Below are positions 34,040 to 42,536 of a stretch of DNA of 64,000 nt, one piece after another. Location: contig JALHPG010000002.1 in assembly GCA_022842625.1 (NCBI GenBank), positions 104,936-168,935 on the forward strand, given 5' to 3'. The translations under genes were made by a program, and so were the position numbers. This DNA comes from Bacteroidia bacterium (GTDB lineage Bacteria > Bacteroidota > Bacteroidia > B-17B0 > Aurantibacillaceae). Positions within the stretch are counted from its first letter, which is position 1; each line of letters starts with the position of its first letter. The notes beneath the pieces were generated by a model. That model was given only the letters and a program-made list of their open reading frames with translations. It had not been told where the DNA came from and did not search any database.

Positions 34040-34723
34040 TTATTTAGTTGGTTCAATTACTGTACCGCCGCCTTCCAGCGAAGTGATCAGGTTAAATTGA
34101 TACAACTTTAAATCTGTAAATGTTTTAATAACATCTTTTACATAAATGTATTTAGTTTTAGAAGCGCATTTAATTGCATAACGAGGCTTTTCGGCTTTAA
34201 ATTCGCCACCGGCATCCGCTGCTTTTATTTTTGCTTCTTCATACATTTCTACTGCTTTTCTACCTCCAATTGCTATCCAATCTTTTAATTGATTGTTTGG
34301 AATGATGGTATCTAATGGCACACCTTTTTGAGGTTGAAAGTTTGATCGCGCGTCTTCTTTAGTGTCTATATATTTTGGAAGATCTTTAATATCCACTCCA
34401 AAACTTGGCAAACCGCTAAACTTAACTATTTGTTCTTCAGTAAAAGGTACTTTATATTTTGCTGCCATTTCACGCAAAGCGTTCATTTTAGCTGTAGAGT
34501 TACTGATCCCAAAAAACGCCCTTCCTTTATCATCAATGGTTACCATAATATGGTTATCGGGTAAGTCTACCATTCCTATAGACGATGGAGGATCAACTAC
34601 TACCGGCTCTGCCATTCTAAAAGAGGCAGTTAACATAAAAAATGTTACCAGTAGGAAAGCTAAATCCACCATAGGCGTCATGTCTAGTGCAGGGGCTCCT
34701 CCTTTTGATGGTTTTTTTGACAT
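34040..34723 (-). CDS. exbD: ExbD/TolR family biopolymer transport protein, first copy
   Basis: 227 residues. Starts SKKPSKGGAPALDMTPMVDL; the transmembrane helix follows directly, with the conserved Asp (Asp18). The periplasmic part is long and contains a lysine-rich middle region (IDTKEDARSNFQPQKG) before the C-terminal fold YIYVKDVIKTFTDLKLYQFN. The two ExbD copies differ throughout the periplasmic half, so they probably form a heterodimer in the ExbB pentamer or serve different TonB proteins. It follows exbB by 59 bases. Confidence 0.92.
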   Translation of the reverse strand: MSKKPSKGGAPALDMTPMVDLAFLLVTFFMLTASFRMAEPVVVDPPSSIGMVDLPDNHIMVTIDDKGRAFFGISNSTAKMNALREMAAKYKVPFTEEQIVKFSGLPSFGVDIKDLPKYIDTKEDARSNFQPQKGVPLDTIIPNNQLKDWIAIGGRKAVEMYEEAKIKAADAGGEFKAEKPRYAIKCASKTKYIYVKDVIKTFTDLKLYQFNLITSLEGGGTVIEPTK

Positions 34724-34782
34724 TTTTAATTCTTTTTAATTAAGATGATTAATTATTTAAGATTCCATAAAAAATTATGAAA

Positions 34783-35586
34783 TTATTTTCCGCTAGCTTG
34801 GAATTCTTGGATAATTGAGAATCCTGCTTCGTCCATTGCATAAGTAATTTGATCAATTCTATTACTGAAATAGTTATAGAAAATAATTGCTAAAGCAGAC
34901 GTTAAGATACCAACTAATGTGTTTACAAGAGCTTCAGAGATACCTGTTGCAAGAGCAGAAGTATCAGGAGCACCAGCAGCAGATAAAGCCGCAAACGCAC
35001 GGATCATACCCACAACCGTTCCGATTAGTCCCGCTAAAGTTCCGATAGAGGCCATTGTTGAAATAACAACCATGTTTTTTGATAACATTGGTAATTCTAA
35101 AGCTGTAGCTTCTTCGATTGCTTTTTGGATAGCATGAACTTTTGCTTCTTTATCCATTGTAGCATCGTTTTGAACGAATTGGTATTTTAAAATTCCTTCG
35201 TGTACAACATTTGCTAAAGATCCTTTTTGACGATCGCACTCAGCGATAGCGCCTTCAAAATCATGATTAGAAATTAAAGATTTTACTTTTGCAACAAATT
35301 TGTCAGTTGCTCCGCTTCCGCCGGCTTTCATAATAGTAATGAAACGCTCAAGAGCGAAAGTAATTACAGTTAATAAAAATCCAATCAAAATAGGTACGAT
35401 AAAACCACCTTTGTACATAGTTCCTAAGATGTTGTGTGGATGTCCTTTTTCAGGATCGCCACCTTCAAAGTTAGATGCAGCCCCTAAAATCCCTTTAAAA
35501 ATAAAGATTCCAATAACAAGGCAAATTACAATTGCTAATGCCGATACCACTAATGGGAATCCTCCCGATGTTTTCTTTGTGCTCAT
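34783..35586 (-). CDS. exbB: ExbB/MotA/TolQ family proton channel protein
   Basis: 267 residues. An extra N-terminal transmembrane helix (about 9-32), then the three-helix ExbB core: helix near 55-80 (GGFIVPILIGFLLTVITFAL), a large cytoplasmic loop (about 90-155) with KSLISNHDFEGAIAECDRQ, and the paired helices at about 160-235 with the conserved MASIGTLAGLIGTVVGMIRAF region that lines the proton path. It powers TonB with the two ExbDs. First gene of the operon; -7 element 51 bases upstream. Confidence 0.95.
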   Translation of the reverse strand: MSTKKTSGGFPLVVSALAIVICLVIGIFIFKGILGAASNFEGGDPEKGHPHNILGTMYKGGFIVPILIGFLLTVITFALERFITIMKAGGSGATDKFVAKVKSLISNHDFEGAIAECDRQKGSLANVVHEGILKYQFVQNDATMDKEAKVHAIQKAIEEATALELPMLSKNMVVISTMASIGTLAGLIGTVVGMIRAFAALSAAGAPDTSALATGISEALVNTLVGILTSALAIIFYNYFSNRIDQITYAMDEAGFSIIQEFQASGK

Positions 35587-35636
35587 AGTTGTTTTTTATT
35601 ATTTGTTAGTTTATTAGTTTTAATTTTTACGAATGC

Positions 35637-35654
35637 CAAACATAGTAAAATAGT
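35637..35654 (-). promoter_or_regulatory. Promoter core of the exbB-exbD-exbD-tonB operon (ACTATTTTACTATGTTTG)
   Basis: Lower strand TATGTTTG is an exact TAnnTTTG match about 50 bases before the exbB ATG. The 18-base block matches that before uppS at 17 of 18 positions, which exceeds the consensus and suggests shared control. Confidence 0.6.
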
Positions 35655-35690
35655 TTCATAGAAAAAATCTATTCGCCACTATTTTTTACG

Positions 35691-35714
35691 TTTTAACGGC
35701 ATTTGAGCACAAAT
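35691..35714 (+). promoter_or_regulatory. Shared upstream element TTTTAACGGCATTTGA, copy 2
   Basis: Second copy of the 16-mer found at 1736-1751. It lies 99 bases upstream of the YjbR-like ATG (35805) and about 105 bases upstream of exbB on the other strand, so either gene could be its target. The upstream spacing to the rightward gene matches copy 1. Confidence 0.4.
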
Positions 35715-35804
35715 ATTGGCATGTTTTTGAAATTATAAAAGGCTAGTTTTACAACTGGCTTATTTTTTAGCATATTTGGTATTCATATTATTAAATTGTT
35801 AAGC

Positions 35805-36161
35805 ATGAATGTTGAAGAAATAAGGGACTACTGCGTGTCAAAAAAAGGCGTTGAAGAGAGTTTTCCATTCGATAACGAAACGCTTGTTTTTAAGGTGGGT
35901 GGAAAAATTTTTTTGCTAATGGGAATAAATGCCAACCCAATACAATTTAATGTAAAGTGCGAACCGCAAAAAGCGATCGATCTGCGTGAAAAATACAGTT
36001 ATGTTTTGCCCGGATACCATATGAATAAAGCCCACTGGAATACAATTGTTTGCGACAATAGGGCGCCAAAAAAACTTGTTTTTGAATGGATAGACGATTC
36101 TTATGATCTTATTGTAACATCGTTGCCAAAAAAGCAGCGAGACGCTTTTTTAGATCAGTAG
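35805..36161 (+). CDS. MmcQ/YjbR family protein
   Basis: 118 residues. The ATG at 35805 (MNVEEIRDYCVSKKGVEES) was preferred to a TTG three codons before, since family members start with N-V/I-E-x-x-R-x-Y-C. The family pattern is complete: ESFPFDNETLVFKVGGKIF, NVKCEPQKAIDLREKY, PGYHMNKAHWNTI and the final IDDSYDLIVTSLPKK. It is a small CyaY-like fold of unknown function, sometimes proposed to bind DNA. Single gene between the exbB operon (divergent) and mqnC. It has the 16-mer element upstream in common with the small gene at 1843. Confidence 0.88.
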   Translation: MNVEEIRDYCVSKKGVEESFPFDNETLVFKVGGKIFLLMGINANPIQFNVKCEPQKAIDLREKYSYVLPGYHMNKAHWNTIVCDNRAPKKLVFEWIDDSYDLIVTSLPKKQRDAFLDQ

Positions 36162-36202
36162 CTTTTAACGCTATTCTAAAACAGAACATCGTTTTTTTCT
36201 TT

Positions 36203-36210
36203 TACCTTTG
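36203..36210 (+). promoter_or_regulatory. -7 element (TACCTTTG) of mqnC
   Basis: Exact TAnnTTTG match 54 bases before the mqnC ATG. The leader that follows contains ACCCGGGT and a second GGGT that can pair weakly; no known riboswitch is recognised in it. Confidence 0.5.
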
Positions 36211-36264
36211 AGCAACCCGGGTAAACAAAGTCTGGGTATAATTGTATTACTGTTTTAAATTAAA

Positions 36265-37392
36265 ATGAACGTAACCGAACTTTTAAACCGCGCACTAAAA
36301 TTCGAATTTCTTACAATAGAAGAAGGAGTGTTTTTATACGAAAATGCGCCAACCGCTGAACTAATGTTTGTTGCCAACGAACTAAAAAAAATTCAGAAAA
36401 AAAATTCGAATAAAGTTACCTGGCAGATCGATCGTAACCTTAACACTACTAACGTTTGCATTGCCAATTGCAAGTTTTGTAATTTTTATAGAATTCCCGG
36501 TCACAAAGAAGCCTACATCACCGACATTGCTACTTACAAGAAAAAAATAGAAGAAACCATTCGTTATGGCGGCGATCAATTGTTGCTGCAAGGTGGACAC
36601 CACCCTGATCTTGGTTTATCGTTTTATGTAAACTTGTTTAAAGAAATAAAATCGCATTTTCCGCAAATAAAACTGCACTCTCTTGGTCCGCCGGAAATTG
36701 CGCACATTACCAAATTAGAAAAAAGCACGCACACCGAAGTTTTAAAAGCTTTAGTAGAAGCCGGCTTAGACAGCTTGCCCGGAGCCGGAGCAGAAATTTT
36801 AAATGATCGTGTTCGTCGTTTAATAAGCAAAGGAAAATGTACCGGACGTGAGTGGTTAGAAGTAATGAAAGCCTGTCACCAACTTAACATCACAACCAGT
36901 GCCACCATGATGTTTGGGCATGTTGAAACCATTTACGAACGTTTTGAACATTTGGTTTGGATACGTGAAGTGCAAGAACAAAAACCAAAAGATTCTAAAG
37001 GCTTTTTAGCATTTATACCTTGGCCATTTATGGATGATGGCACTTTGTTGAATCGCGTAAAAGGAATAAAAAATACTGTAACAGCCGATGAATACATTCG
37101 CATGGTTGCTTTAAGTAGAATTATGTTGCCAAACATAATTAACATACAAGCCAGCTGGTTAACCGTTGGAAAAGCTACGGCACAAATTTGTTTACAAGCC
37201 GGCGCAAACGACTTTGGCAGCATTATGATCGAAGAAAATGTTGTAAGCGCTGCCGGTGCACCGCACAGATTTACATATAAAACTATTCAGGATGCTATCA
37301 AAGAGGCTGGTTTTGAACCACAGCTACGTAACCAGCAATATGAATTTAGAGAAATTCCGGCTAACATAGAAGAGCAAGTGGTTAACTATTAA
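36265..37392 (+). CDS. mqnC: Cyclic dehypoxanthinyl futalosine synthase (radical SAM)
   Basis: 375 residues. The radical SAM cluster motif CIANCKFC (CxxxCxxC, Cys67, Cys71, Cys74) is intact, followed by the MqnC-type LLQGGHHPDLGL and the C-terminal ANDFGSIMIEENVVSAAG, which separates MqnC from the related MqnE and cofactor F420 enzymes. It cyclises dehypoxanthine futalosine in the futalosine route to menaquinone, the respiratory quinone of Bacteroidota. Other mqn genes are not in the window. It is followed after 45 bases by a secreted protein and purT. Confidence 0.93.
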   Translation: MNVTELLNRALKFEFLTIEEGVFLYENAPTAELMFVANELKKIQKKNSNKVTWQIDRNLNTTNVCIANCKFCNFYRIPGHKEAYITDIATYKKKIEETIRYGGDQLLLQGGHHPDLGLSFYVNLFKEIKSHFPQIKLHSLGPPEIAHITKLEKSTHTEVLKALVEAGLDSLPGAGAEILNDRVRRLISKGKCTGREWLEVMKACHQLNITTSATMMFGHVETIYERFEHLVWIREVQEQKPKDSKGFLAFIPWPFMDDGTLLNRVKGIKNTVTADEYIRMVALSRIMLPNIINIQASWLTVGKATAQICLQAGANDFGSIMIEENVVSAAGAPHRFTYKTIQDAIKEAGFEPQLRNQQYEFREIPANIEEQVVNY

Positions 37393-37426
37393 CCGCAAAT
37401 CGACTTACATTTATAATTAATAATTT

Positions 37427-37434
37427 TATATTTG
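37427..37434 (+). promoter_or_regulatory. -7 element (TATATTTG) touching a start codon
   Basis: Exact TAnnTTTG match ending only three bases before the ATG at 37438. If used, the transcript would begin inside or just after the ATG, so it may be leaderless or the motif may be chance. Confidence 0.3.
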
Positions 37435-37437
37435 ATC

Positions 37438-38088
37438 ATGTTTAAAAAAGTTTTACTCATTCTTGTTTCTTGGTTTTTTTTCCAAACTGGTTTTTCTCAA
37501 ACTAAGGTTCAAGACACTATTTATCTAATGAACGGCCAAGTAGTTGGAGAAAAAGTAATTGATACGATCTTGGGCGCAATTACAATTATAAATCCAAAAA
37601 AACCGACCAAAAAAATTCACTTTGAGTGGGATCAAATTTTTATGGTGCGTTATGCAAATGGCGATAAGCGTTATTATTACCAACAAGATTCTTTATTAAG
37701 CAATTGGTTCTCACGCGATGAAATGTGGATGTACATGAAAGGCGAGAACGATGCCCGTAAAGGATTTAAAGCAAAAGGTGCCATGATTGGCGCAGGAATT
37801 GCCGGAATCGTTGGAGGAATGACCGGTACTTTTTGGGGACCAATTGCTCCTTATGGTTTTATGGCGCTGAGCGGTTTACCAAAAATAAAAATTAAACATA
37901 ATACTATAAGTAATCCTTCTTATGTAGAAAGTGATGCTTACATACTAGGTTACGAAAGGGTTGCAAGGCAGAGGAGAAAAATAAAATCTGTAATTGGCGG
38001 AACCGTTGGTTTAATAATTGGCTATACTTTTTATGGCCTCTTTCACTCTCAGTATCCTGAAAATATTAATGTAGGCTTTAATAAATAA
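37438..38088 (+). CDS. Secreted/membrane hypothetical protein with glycine-zipper helices
   Basis: 216 residues from the ATG at 37438 (a TTG two codons before is not needed). Signal peptide ends WFFFQTGFSQ (about residue 20). The first mature part (DTIYLMNGQVVGEKVIDT) is a beta-rich pattern. Two hydrophobic glycine-rich segments follow: AMIGAGIAGIVGGMTGTFW near 115-135 and VIGGTVGLIIGYTFYGLF near 185-202, probably membrane helices. No enzyme motif is visible. It sits between mqnC and purT; three bases separate it from purT. Function unknown. Confidence 0.7.
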   Translation: MFKKVLLILVSWFFFQTGFSQTKVQDTIYLMNGQVVGEKVIDTILGAITIINPKKPTKKIHFEWDQIFMVRYANGDKRYYYQQDSLLSNWFSRDEMWMYMKGENDARKGFKAKGAMIGAGIAGIVGGMTGTFWGPIAPYGFMALSGLPKIKIKHNTISNPSYVESDAYILGYERVARQRRKIKSVIGGTVGLIIGYTFYGLFHSQYPENINVGFNK

Positions 38089-38091
38089 TTT

Positions 38092-39267
38092 ATGGCATAT
38101 CAAAAAAAAGTGATGCTGCTTGGAAGTGGCGAATTAGGTAAAGAAGTTGTAATTGCATTACAAAGATTAGGACAATATGTAATTGCGGTTGATAGTTATG
38201 CTAATGCGCCGGCCATGCAAGTTGCGCACGAACACGAGGTGATCAATATGTTAGATGGTGATGCTTTAGATAAAATAGTTGCTAAACATAAACCTGATCT
38301 AATCGTTCCGGAAATTGAAGCCATTAGAACCGAACGTTTTTATGATTACGAAAAACAAGGCATAACCGTTGTTCCAAGTGCAAAGGCCGCCAACTTTACG
38401 ATGAACAGAAAAGCTATTCGCGACCTGGCAGCAAAAGAATTAGGATTAAGAACAGCAAATTATTTATACGCAACAACTTTAGAAGATTTTAAAGCTGCTG
38501 TTTCAGCGATCGGGATTCCTTGTGTTGTTAAGCCTTTAATGAGCAGTAGCGGCAAAGGGCAAAGCGTTATTAAAACAGAAGCCGATGTTGAAAAGGCCTG
38601 GCACTATGCCATGGAAGGCTCTCGTGGTGATTATAAAGAAGCGATCATTGAAGAGTTTGTGAAATTTGATTCTGAAATTACCTTATTAACTGTAACTCAA
38701 AAAAACGGTAAAACCTTGTTTTGCCCGCCAATAGGACACCGACAAGAGCGTGGCGATTACCAAGAAAGCTGGCAGCCTTGCGCGATTAGCGATAAAGATC
38801 TAAAAGAAGCGCAAGAAATGGCAGAGAAAGTAACAAAGGCCCTAAGTGGTTTTGGTATTTGGGGTATTGAGTTTTTCTTAACACAAAAAGGTGTTTACTT
38901 TAGTGAGCTCTCTCCTCGCCCCCACGACACGGGCATGGTGACATTGGCCAACACACAAAATTATAATGAATTCGAGTTGCATGCACGCGCCATATTAGGA
39001 TTACCAATTCCAAATATTGAATTAATAAAAAATGGCGCATCGGCTGTTGTATTAGCAAGTAAAGAAAGCACTAGCCCAAGCTACAAAGGGATCGAATCGG
39101 TTTTAGAAAACTCAAACACAGATGTAAAAGTATTTAATAAACCCACTACTCGCCCCTATCGCAGAATGGCCGTGGTGTTGTGTAACGATACTACAAGCTC
39201 AGATGTAACAAAAACCAAAGAAAAAGCTATCCAACTGGCCAAACAGATAGAGGTGATTTACTCATGA
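38092..39267 (+). CDS. purT: Phosphoribosylglycinamide formyltransferase 2 (formate-dependent)
   Basis: 391 residues, ATP-grasp enzyme. Starts with a Rossmann-like GSGELGKEV, then [17 protein letters not shown], the ATP-grasp loop [11 protein letters not shown] near 147-157, and the metal-binding [13 protein letters not shown] near 277-289. It formylates GAR with formate and ATP in purine synthesis. It lies downstream of a secreted protein by three bases and overlaps the next gene by four, so part of a small operon. purH, a later step, is found at 54.4 kb. Confidence 0.95.
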   Translation: MAYQKKVMLLGSGELGKEVVIALQRLGQYVIAVDSYANAPAMQVAHEHEVINMLDGDALDKIVAKHKPDLIVPEIEAIRTERFYDYEKQGITVVPSAKAANFTMNRKAIRDLAAKELGLRTANYLYATTLEDFKAAVSAIGIPCVVKPLMSSSGKGQSVIKTEADVEKAWHYAMEGSRGDYKEAIIEEFVKFDSEITLLTVTQKNGKTLFCPPIGHRQERGDYQESWQPCAISDKDLKEAQEMAEKVTKALSGFGIWGIEFFLTQKGVYFSELSPRPHDTGMVTLANTQNYNEFELHARAILGLPIPNIELIKNGASAVVLASKESTSPSYKGIESVLENSNTDVKVFNKPTTRPYRRMAVVLCNDTTSSDVTKTKEKAIQLAKQIEVIYS

Positions 39268-39806
39268 GAAATTCATTTTTGATCTGGTTCGTTGTTTCCG
39301 TTTTTGGTTCGTTTGCACAAAATGATTCTTTAGTAATTCCATCTTCGAGCATCCTAAAAAATTTGAAAGATGGCGATTCGCTGATATATTACCAATGTCA
39401 CGTAGAAGAGGCTACACAACAACTTTCAACCGCATCCGGACAAACACTAACCGGCAAGGCGCAAAAATATTCCATCACCGAAAAATTTGTATTAAAAAAG
39501 AAAGAGCAAGTTTTTAGTATAGTTTATTACACATCATCGTTAGCGGTTTTTCCTAACCGTAAATTTTCCGGCTTAAAAATAAGAGAAAAACCTTACTGGA
39601 ATTTTAAAAAGGAAAAGGAATTTGTTTTAACTGATAAAGATCTAAAAATACTATTAGCTCTTGAGAAAAAAGGCAAAGAAGCGATTGAATACGATTATGC
39701 CATTACAAAATATAACACCAATCAATTAATTATTCGATCAGCAAAAAACTTTAAGCAATTGGTTATTGACGGGAATTATATTCTGTCAAAATTGTTGGGA
39801 AAGTAA
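39264..39806 (+). CDS. Secreted hypothetical protein coupled to purT
   Basis: 180 residues. ATG overlaps the purT stop (ATGA). Signal peptide ends VFGSFAQ (about residue 18), Gln at +1. The mature protein is basic with alternating beta strands ([22 protein letters not shown]) and ends in [19 protein letters not shown]. No family is recognised. Coupling to a purine gene is probably operon economy rather than a shared pathway. It is followed by an inverted-repeat element and a convergent dsbD. Confidence 0.68.
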   Translation: MRNSFLIWFVVSVFGSFAQNDSLVIPSSSILKNLKDGDSLIYYQCHVEEATQQLSTASGQTLTGKAQKYSITEKFVLKKKEQVFSIVYYTSSLAVFPNRKFSGLKIREKPYWNFKKEKEFVLTDKDLKILLALEKKGKEAIEYDYAITKYNTNQLIIRSAKNFKQLVIDGNYILSKLLGK

Positions 39807-39825
39807 TTTAATATAACTTGTATTC

Positions 39826-39882
39826 TGTCATCCCGACGAAGGAGGGATCTCAAACACAGATGCTTCCTTCGTCAGCATGACA
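39826..39882. repeat. Inverted-repeat element of the GTCATCCCGACGAAGGA type
   Basis: TGTCAT at 39826 pairs with ATGACA at 39877, and GACGAAGGA with TCCTTCGTC inside, giving a 57-bp hairpin-forming element between convergent genes. It is a different family from the one at 2412 but of the same design (TGTCA ends). It may also act as a bidirectional terminator. Confidence 0.65.
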
Positions 39883-39897
39883 CTCTAAAGAAAAATC

Positions 39898-41961
39898 TTA
39901 TTTCTTCTCTTTAAATTTATTCAATCCCTTTTCTAACCAAAGAATGTATTTATTGATATCAGGATCGTAGCTTGTTGAATCGCTGTAATGATTTTCATCG
40001 CCATCAATTATCCAATATTGTGGTTGGGTGCTTGATTTGTACATGTTGTTTTGCAAATAGCTCCATCTGTCGCCAACAGAAGACAAAGTACGTTTAGATC
40101 CGCTCCAGGTTACTTCTATTTGCATCTCTGTGGGTAATTTCTTTTTATCATCTACGTATAAAGAAACCAGAACAAAATCTTCGCTCAGTTTTCTTTTCAC
40201 ATCCGAATCGCTCCAAACCTGTCCTTCCATTTTACGACAATTGACGCAAGCCCAACCTGTAAAGTCGACAAGAATTGGTTTGTTTACTTTTTTAGCATAC
40301 TCTAATGCTAAATAATAATCATCAAACGCAGGTATACCATTTGGTCCTCTGTGTGCGTGTTCCGGTAGGTCTGTGTGAACGGCATTCGCAGAAACTGCTT
40401 CTGCTTTTCTTCCACCAAAACCTTCAGGCGACTCGCTATAAAAATCAGGAGGAGGAAAACCGCTTATTAATTTTAAAGGCGCGCCCCATAAACCTGGAAT
40501 TAAATAAATTGTAAATGCGAATGCAAAAATAGCCATCATTAAACGAGGTACAGAAACGTATTTCATTTCACTATCGTGCGAAAGCTTAAACCAACCCATC
40601 AAATAACCGCCAAGCAAAGCAAAAATTACTATCCATAAAACAATAAAGATCTCGCGCGTTAAAATTCCTGCTTGCACAACCAGATCGGCGTTTGATAAAA
40701 ATTTCATTGCTAATGCTAGCTCTAAAAAACCTAAAACCACCTTTACTGAGTTTAACCAACCACCCGATTTTGGTAATGAATTTAACCAGCCCGGAAACGC
40801 AGCAAACAAACCAAAAGGTAAAGCAAGCGCTAATGAAAAACCAAACATACCAAAAAACGGACCGGCTAATGCGCCTGTTGATGCGGCTTCTACAAGAAGC
40901 GTTCCGATAATAGGTCCTGTGCATGAGAATGAAACTAAACCTAAAGTAAAGGCCATAAAGAAAATACCTACTAAGCCTCCTTTGTCTGATTTTGCATCCA
41001 TTTTGTTTACAAAGCCCGAGGGTAATGTAATTTCAAAAGCACCTAAAAACGAAATTGCAAATACAACTAACAAAACAAAGAACGCTAAGTTGAACCAAAC
41101 ATTGGTTGCCAGATTATTCATGGCGTCGGCGCCAAAAATTAGCGTAACACCTAATCCTAAAACAATGTATATAACAATAATAGAAATTGCATAAATAAGC
41201 GCGTTACGAATTCCGGCAGCTTTTGTTTTACTTTGTTTGGTAAAAAAACTAACGGTCATTGGTATCATTGGGAATACACATGGTGTAAGTAATGCTAATA
41301 ATCCACCAATAAAACCGGCAATAAATAATCCTAAATAGGTAGCTCTTTCTTTCTTCTCGGGAGCAGCAGAAATAACTACATCATCTGTGTGATGTTTTAC
41401 GGCAGTAAGCGTGTTTTCGTTAGCGGTAGTTTGTTGAGTCGTATCGGGTGTAACAGTTTCTGTTGTTGTAGTTGAAGTTTCTGTAACACCGGCAACCAAA
41501 TCAGGCACTTCTAATTTAAAACTAAAATCAACCGGTGGAGAAAATTTTTGACACTGACTTTCGTTACAAGCCATCCCATCAATAAAACCTTTTACCGTAA
41601 ATGGTTTATTGGTTAGTACTTTTATTTTTTGTTTAAATACAGCTGTGTTCTCAAAAAAACGCACTACTAAATTATCAAAAACGGGCTCAGCGTGCTCTAT
41701 TGGTTTTGGTTCAATAACTTTTCCGATCAATTTAAAATCTTTCGATTTTTCGAACTCAAAATAAGTTGGTAGTGGCCCGTCAGGCGTTTCAATTTGAGAA
41801 TATAAATGCCATGTAGGTTCTATCTTTGCCTTAAAGCTAAGTTCAATTTCGTCTGCACTGATCTTTTTTTGAGAAAAACTCCAAGAAACATATTGTTTTT
41901 GTCCGAAAACGCTCGAAAGCTGAAACACCAAAACTAAAAGAAGCAGAAATATTTTCTTCAT
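39898..41961 (-). CDS. dsbD: Thiol:disulfide interchange protein DsbD
   Basis: 687 residues in the full DsbD order. Signal peptide ends SSVFGQ. Residues about 25-155 are the N-terminal periplasmic domain (TWHLYSQIETPDGPLPT, active-site Cys pair in DGMACNESQCQKF). A Thr-rich linker follows (about 160-200), then eight or so transmembrane helices (about 215-495) with the essential Cys residues in LTPCVFPMIP and FSCTGPIIG. The periplasmic thioredoxin domain (about 540-687) has the active site FTGWACVNCRKME. It carries electrons from cytoplasmic thioredoxin to periplasmic proteins. A DsbD-N paralogue lies 49 bases upstream. The -7 match TATTTTTG lies about 30 bases before its start. Confidence 0.94.
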   Translation of the reverse strand: MKKIFLLLLVLVFQLSSVFGQKQYVSWSFSQKKISADEIELSFKAKIEPTWHLYSQIETPDGPLPTYFEFEKSKDFKLIGKVIEPKPIEHAEPVFDNLVVRFFENTAVFKQKIKVLTNKPFTVKGFIDGMACNESQCQKFSPPVDFSFKLEVPDLVAGVTETSTTTTETVTPDTTQQTTANENTLTAVKHHTDDVVISAAPEKKERATYLGLFIAGFIGGLLALLTPCVFPMIPMTVSFFTKQSKTKAAGIRNALIYAISIIVIYIVLGLGVTLIFGADAMNNLATNVWFNLAFFVLLVVFAISFLGAFEITLPSGFVNKMDAKSDKGGLVGIFFMAFTLGLVSFSCTGPIIGTLLVEAASTGALAGPFFGMFGFSLALALPFGLFAAFPGWLNSLPKSGGWLNSVKVVLGFLELALAMKFLSNADLVVQAGILTREIFIVLWIVIFALLGGYLMGWFKLSHDSEMKYVSVPRLMMAIFAFAFTIYLIPGLWGAPLKLISGFPPPDFYSESPEGFGGRKAEAVSANAVHTDLPEHAHRGPNGIPAFDDYYLALEYAKKVNKPILVDFTGWACVNCRKMEGQVWSDSDVKRKLSEDFVLVSLYVDDKKKLPTEMQIEVTWSGSKRTLSSVGDRWSYLQNNMYKSSTQPQYWIIDGDENHYSDSTSYDPDINKYILWLEKGLNKFKEKK

Positions 41962-42010
41962 GAAATAATTTATTTAAATCGTTTTAACAGGCAAAAATAC
42001 TATTATTTTT

Positions 42011-42460
42011 TTATTGAGCCTTAACTATTAAGTCCACCGTTTTTGGGGGAAGACACATCATATCATTACAGCACATAAACTCCACTTTAAAAGCAATGCT
42101 TGCCCCTGCCTTAGTGGTAAGTTTTACTTTTTGTTTAAATTCCGATTTATCTGTCACCACAAAGATCTTTGCATCAAAGGCTTTATCAAACTCTTCGTGC
42201 ACATTACTTTCTTCTACCTTACCAACTAAAGTATACTGTTTTGATTCTGTAAACTTAAAGGAGGTTGCCACCGGCCCATCTGCAGTAACTTTTTGAGAAT
42301 AAGTATGCCAGCCTTTTTCTACTTTTGGTGTAATAATTATTTCTCCTTCGGTAGCAGAAATTGATTTATAAACTGCTTGCCACACTATTGGATTTTGACC
42401 CTGAGATTGCGCTCCTAAAAAGGCGAACAAACAAAAAACAATTGCAACTATTTTTTTCAT
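42011..42460 (-). CDS. Stand-alone DsbD N-terminal-domain protein
   Basis: 149 residues. Signal peptide ends FLGAQSQ. The mature part aligns with the N-terminal domain of the adjacent DsbD: KGWHTYSQKVTADGPVATSF against TWHLYSQIETPDGPLPT, and a Cys-rich end EFMCCNDMMCLPP in place of DGMACNESQCQKF. It probably accepts electrons from the DsbD membrane domain or passes them to a further partner. It is encoded immediately upstream on the same strand, so a tandem duplication of the domain is likely. It has three Cys residues in the active segment where DsbD has two. Confidence 0.85.
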   Translation of the reverse strand: MKKIVAIVFCLFAFLGAQSQGQNPIVWQAVYKSISATEGEIIITPKVEKGWHTYSQKVTADGPVATSFKFTESKQYTLVGKVEESNVHEEFDKAFDAKIFVVTDKSEFKQKVKLTTKAGASIAFKVEFMCCNDMMCLPPKTVDLIVKAQ

Positions 42461-42536
42461 AATTTTTATTTTAACTAAAGTTGATGCTAATTTTTTTCTA
42501 AAACAATTACCTAAACAAAGTTTAACATTTGTAGTG

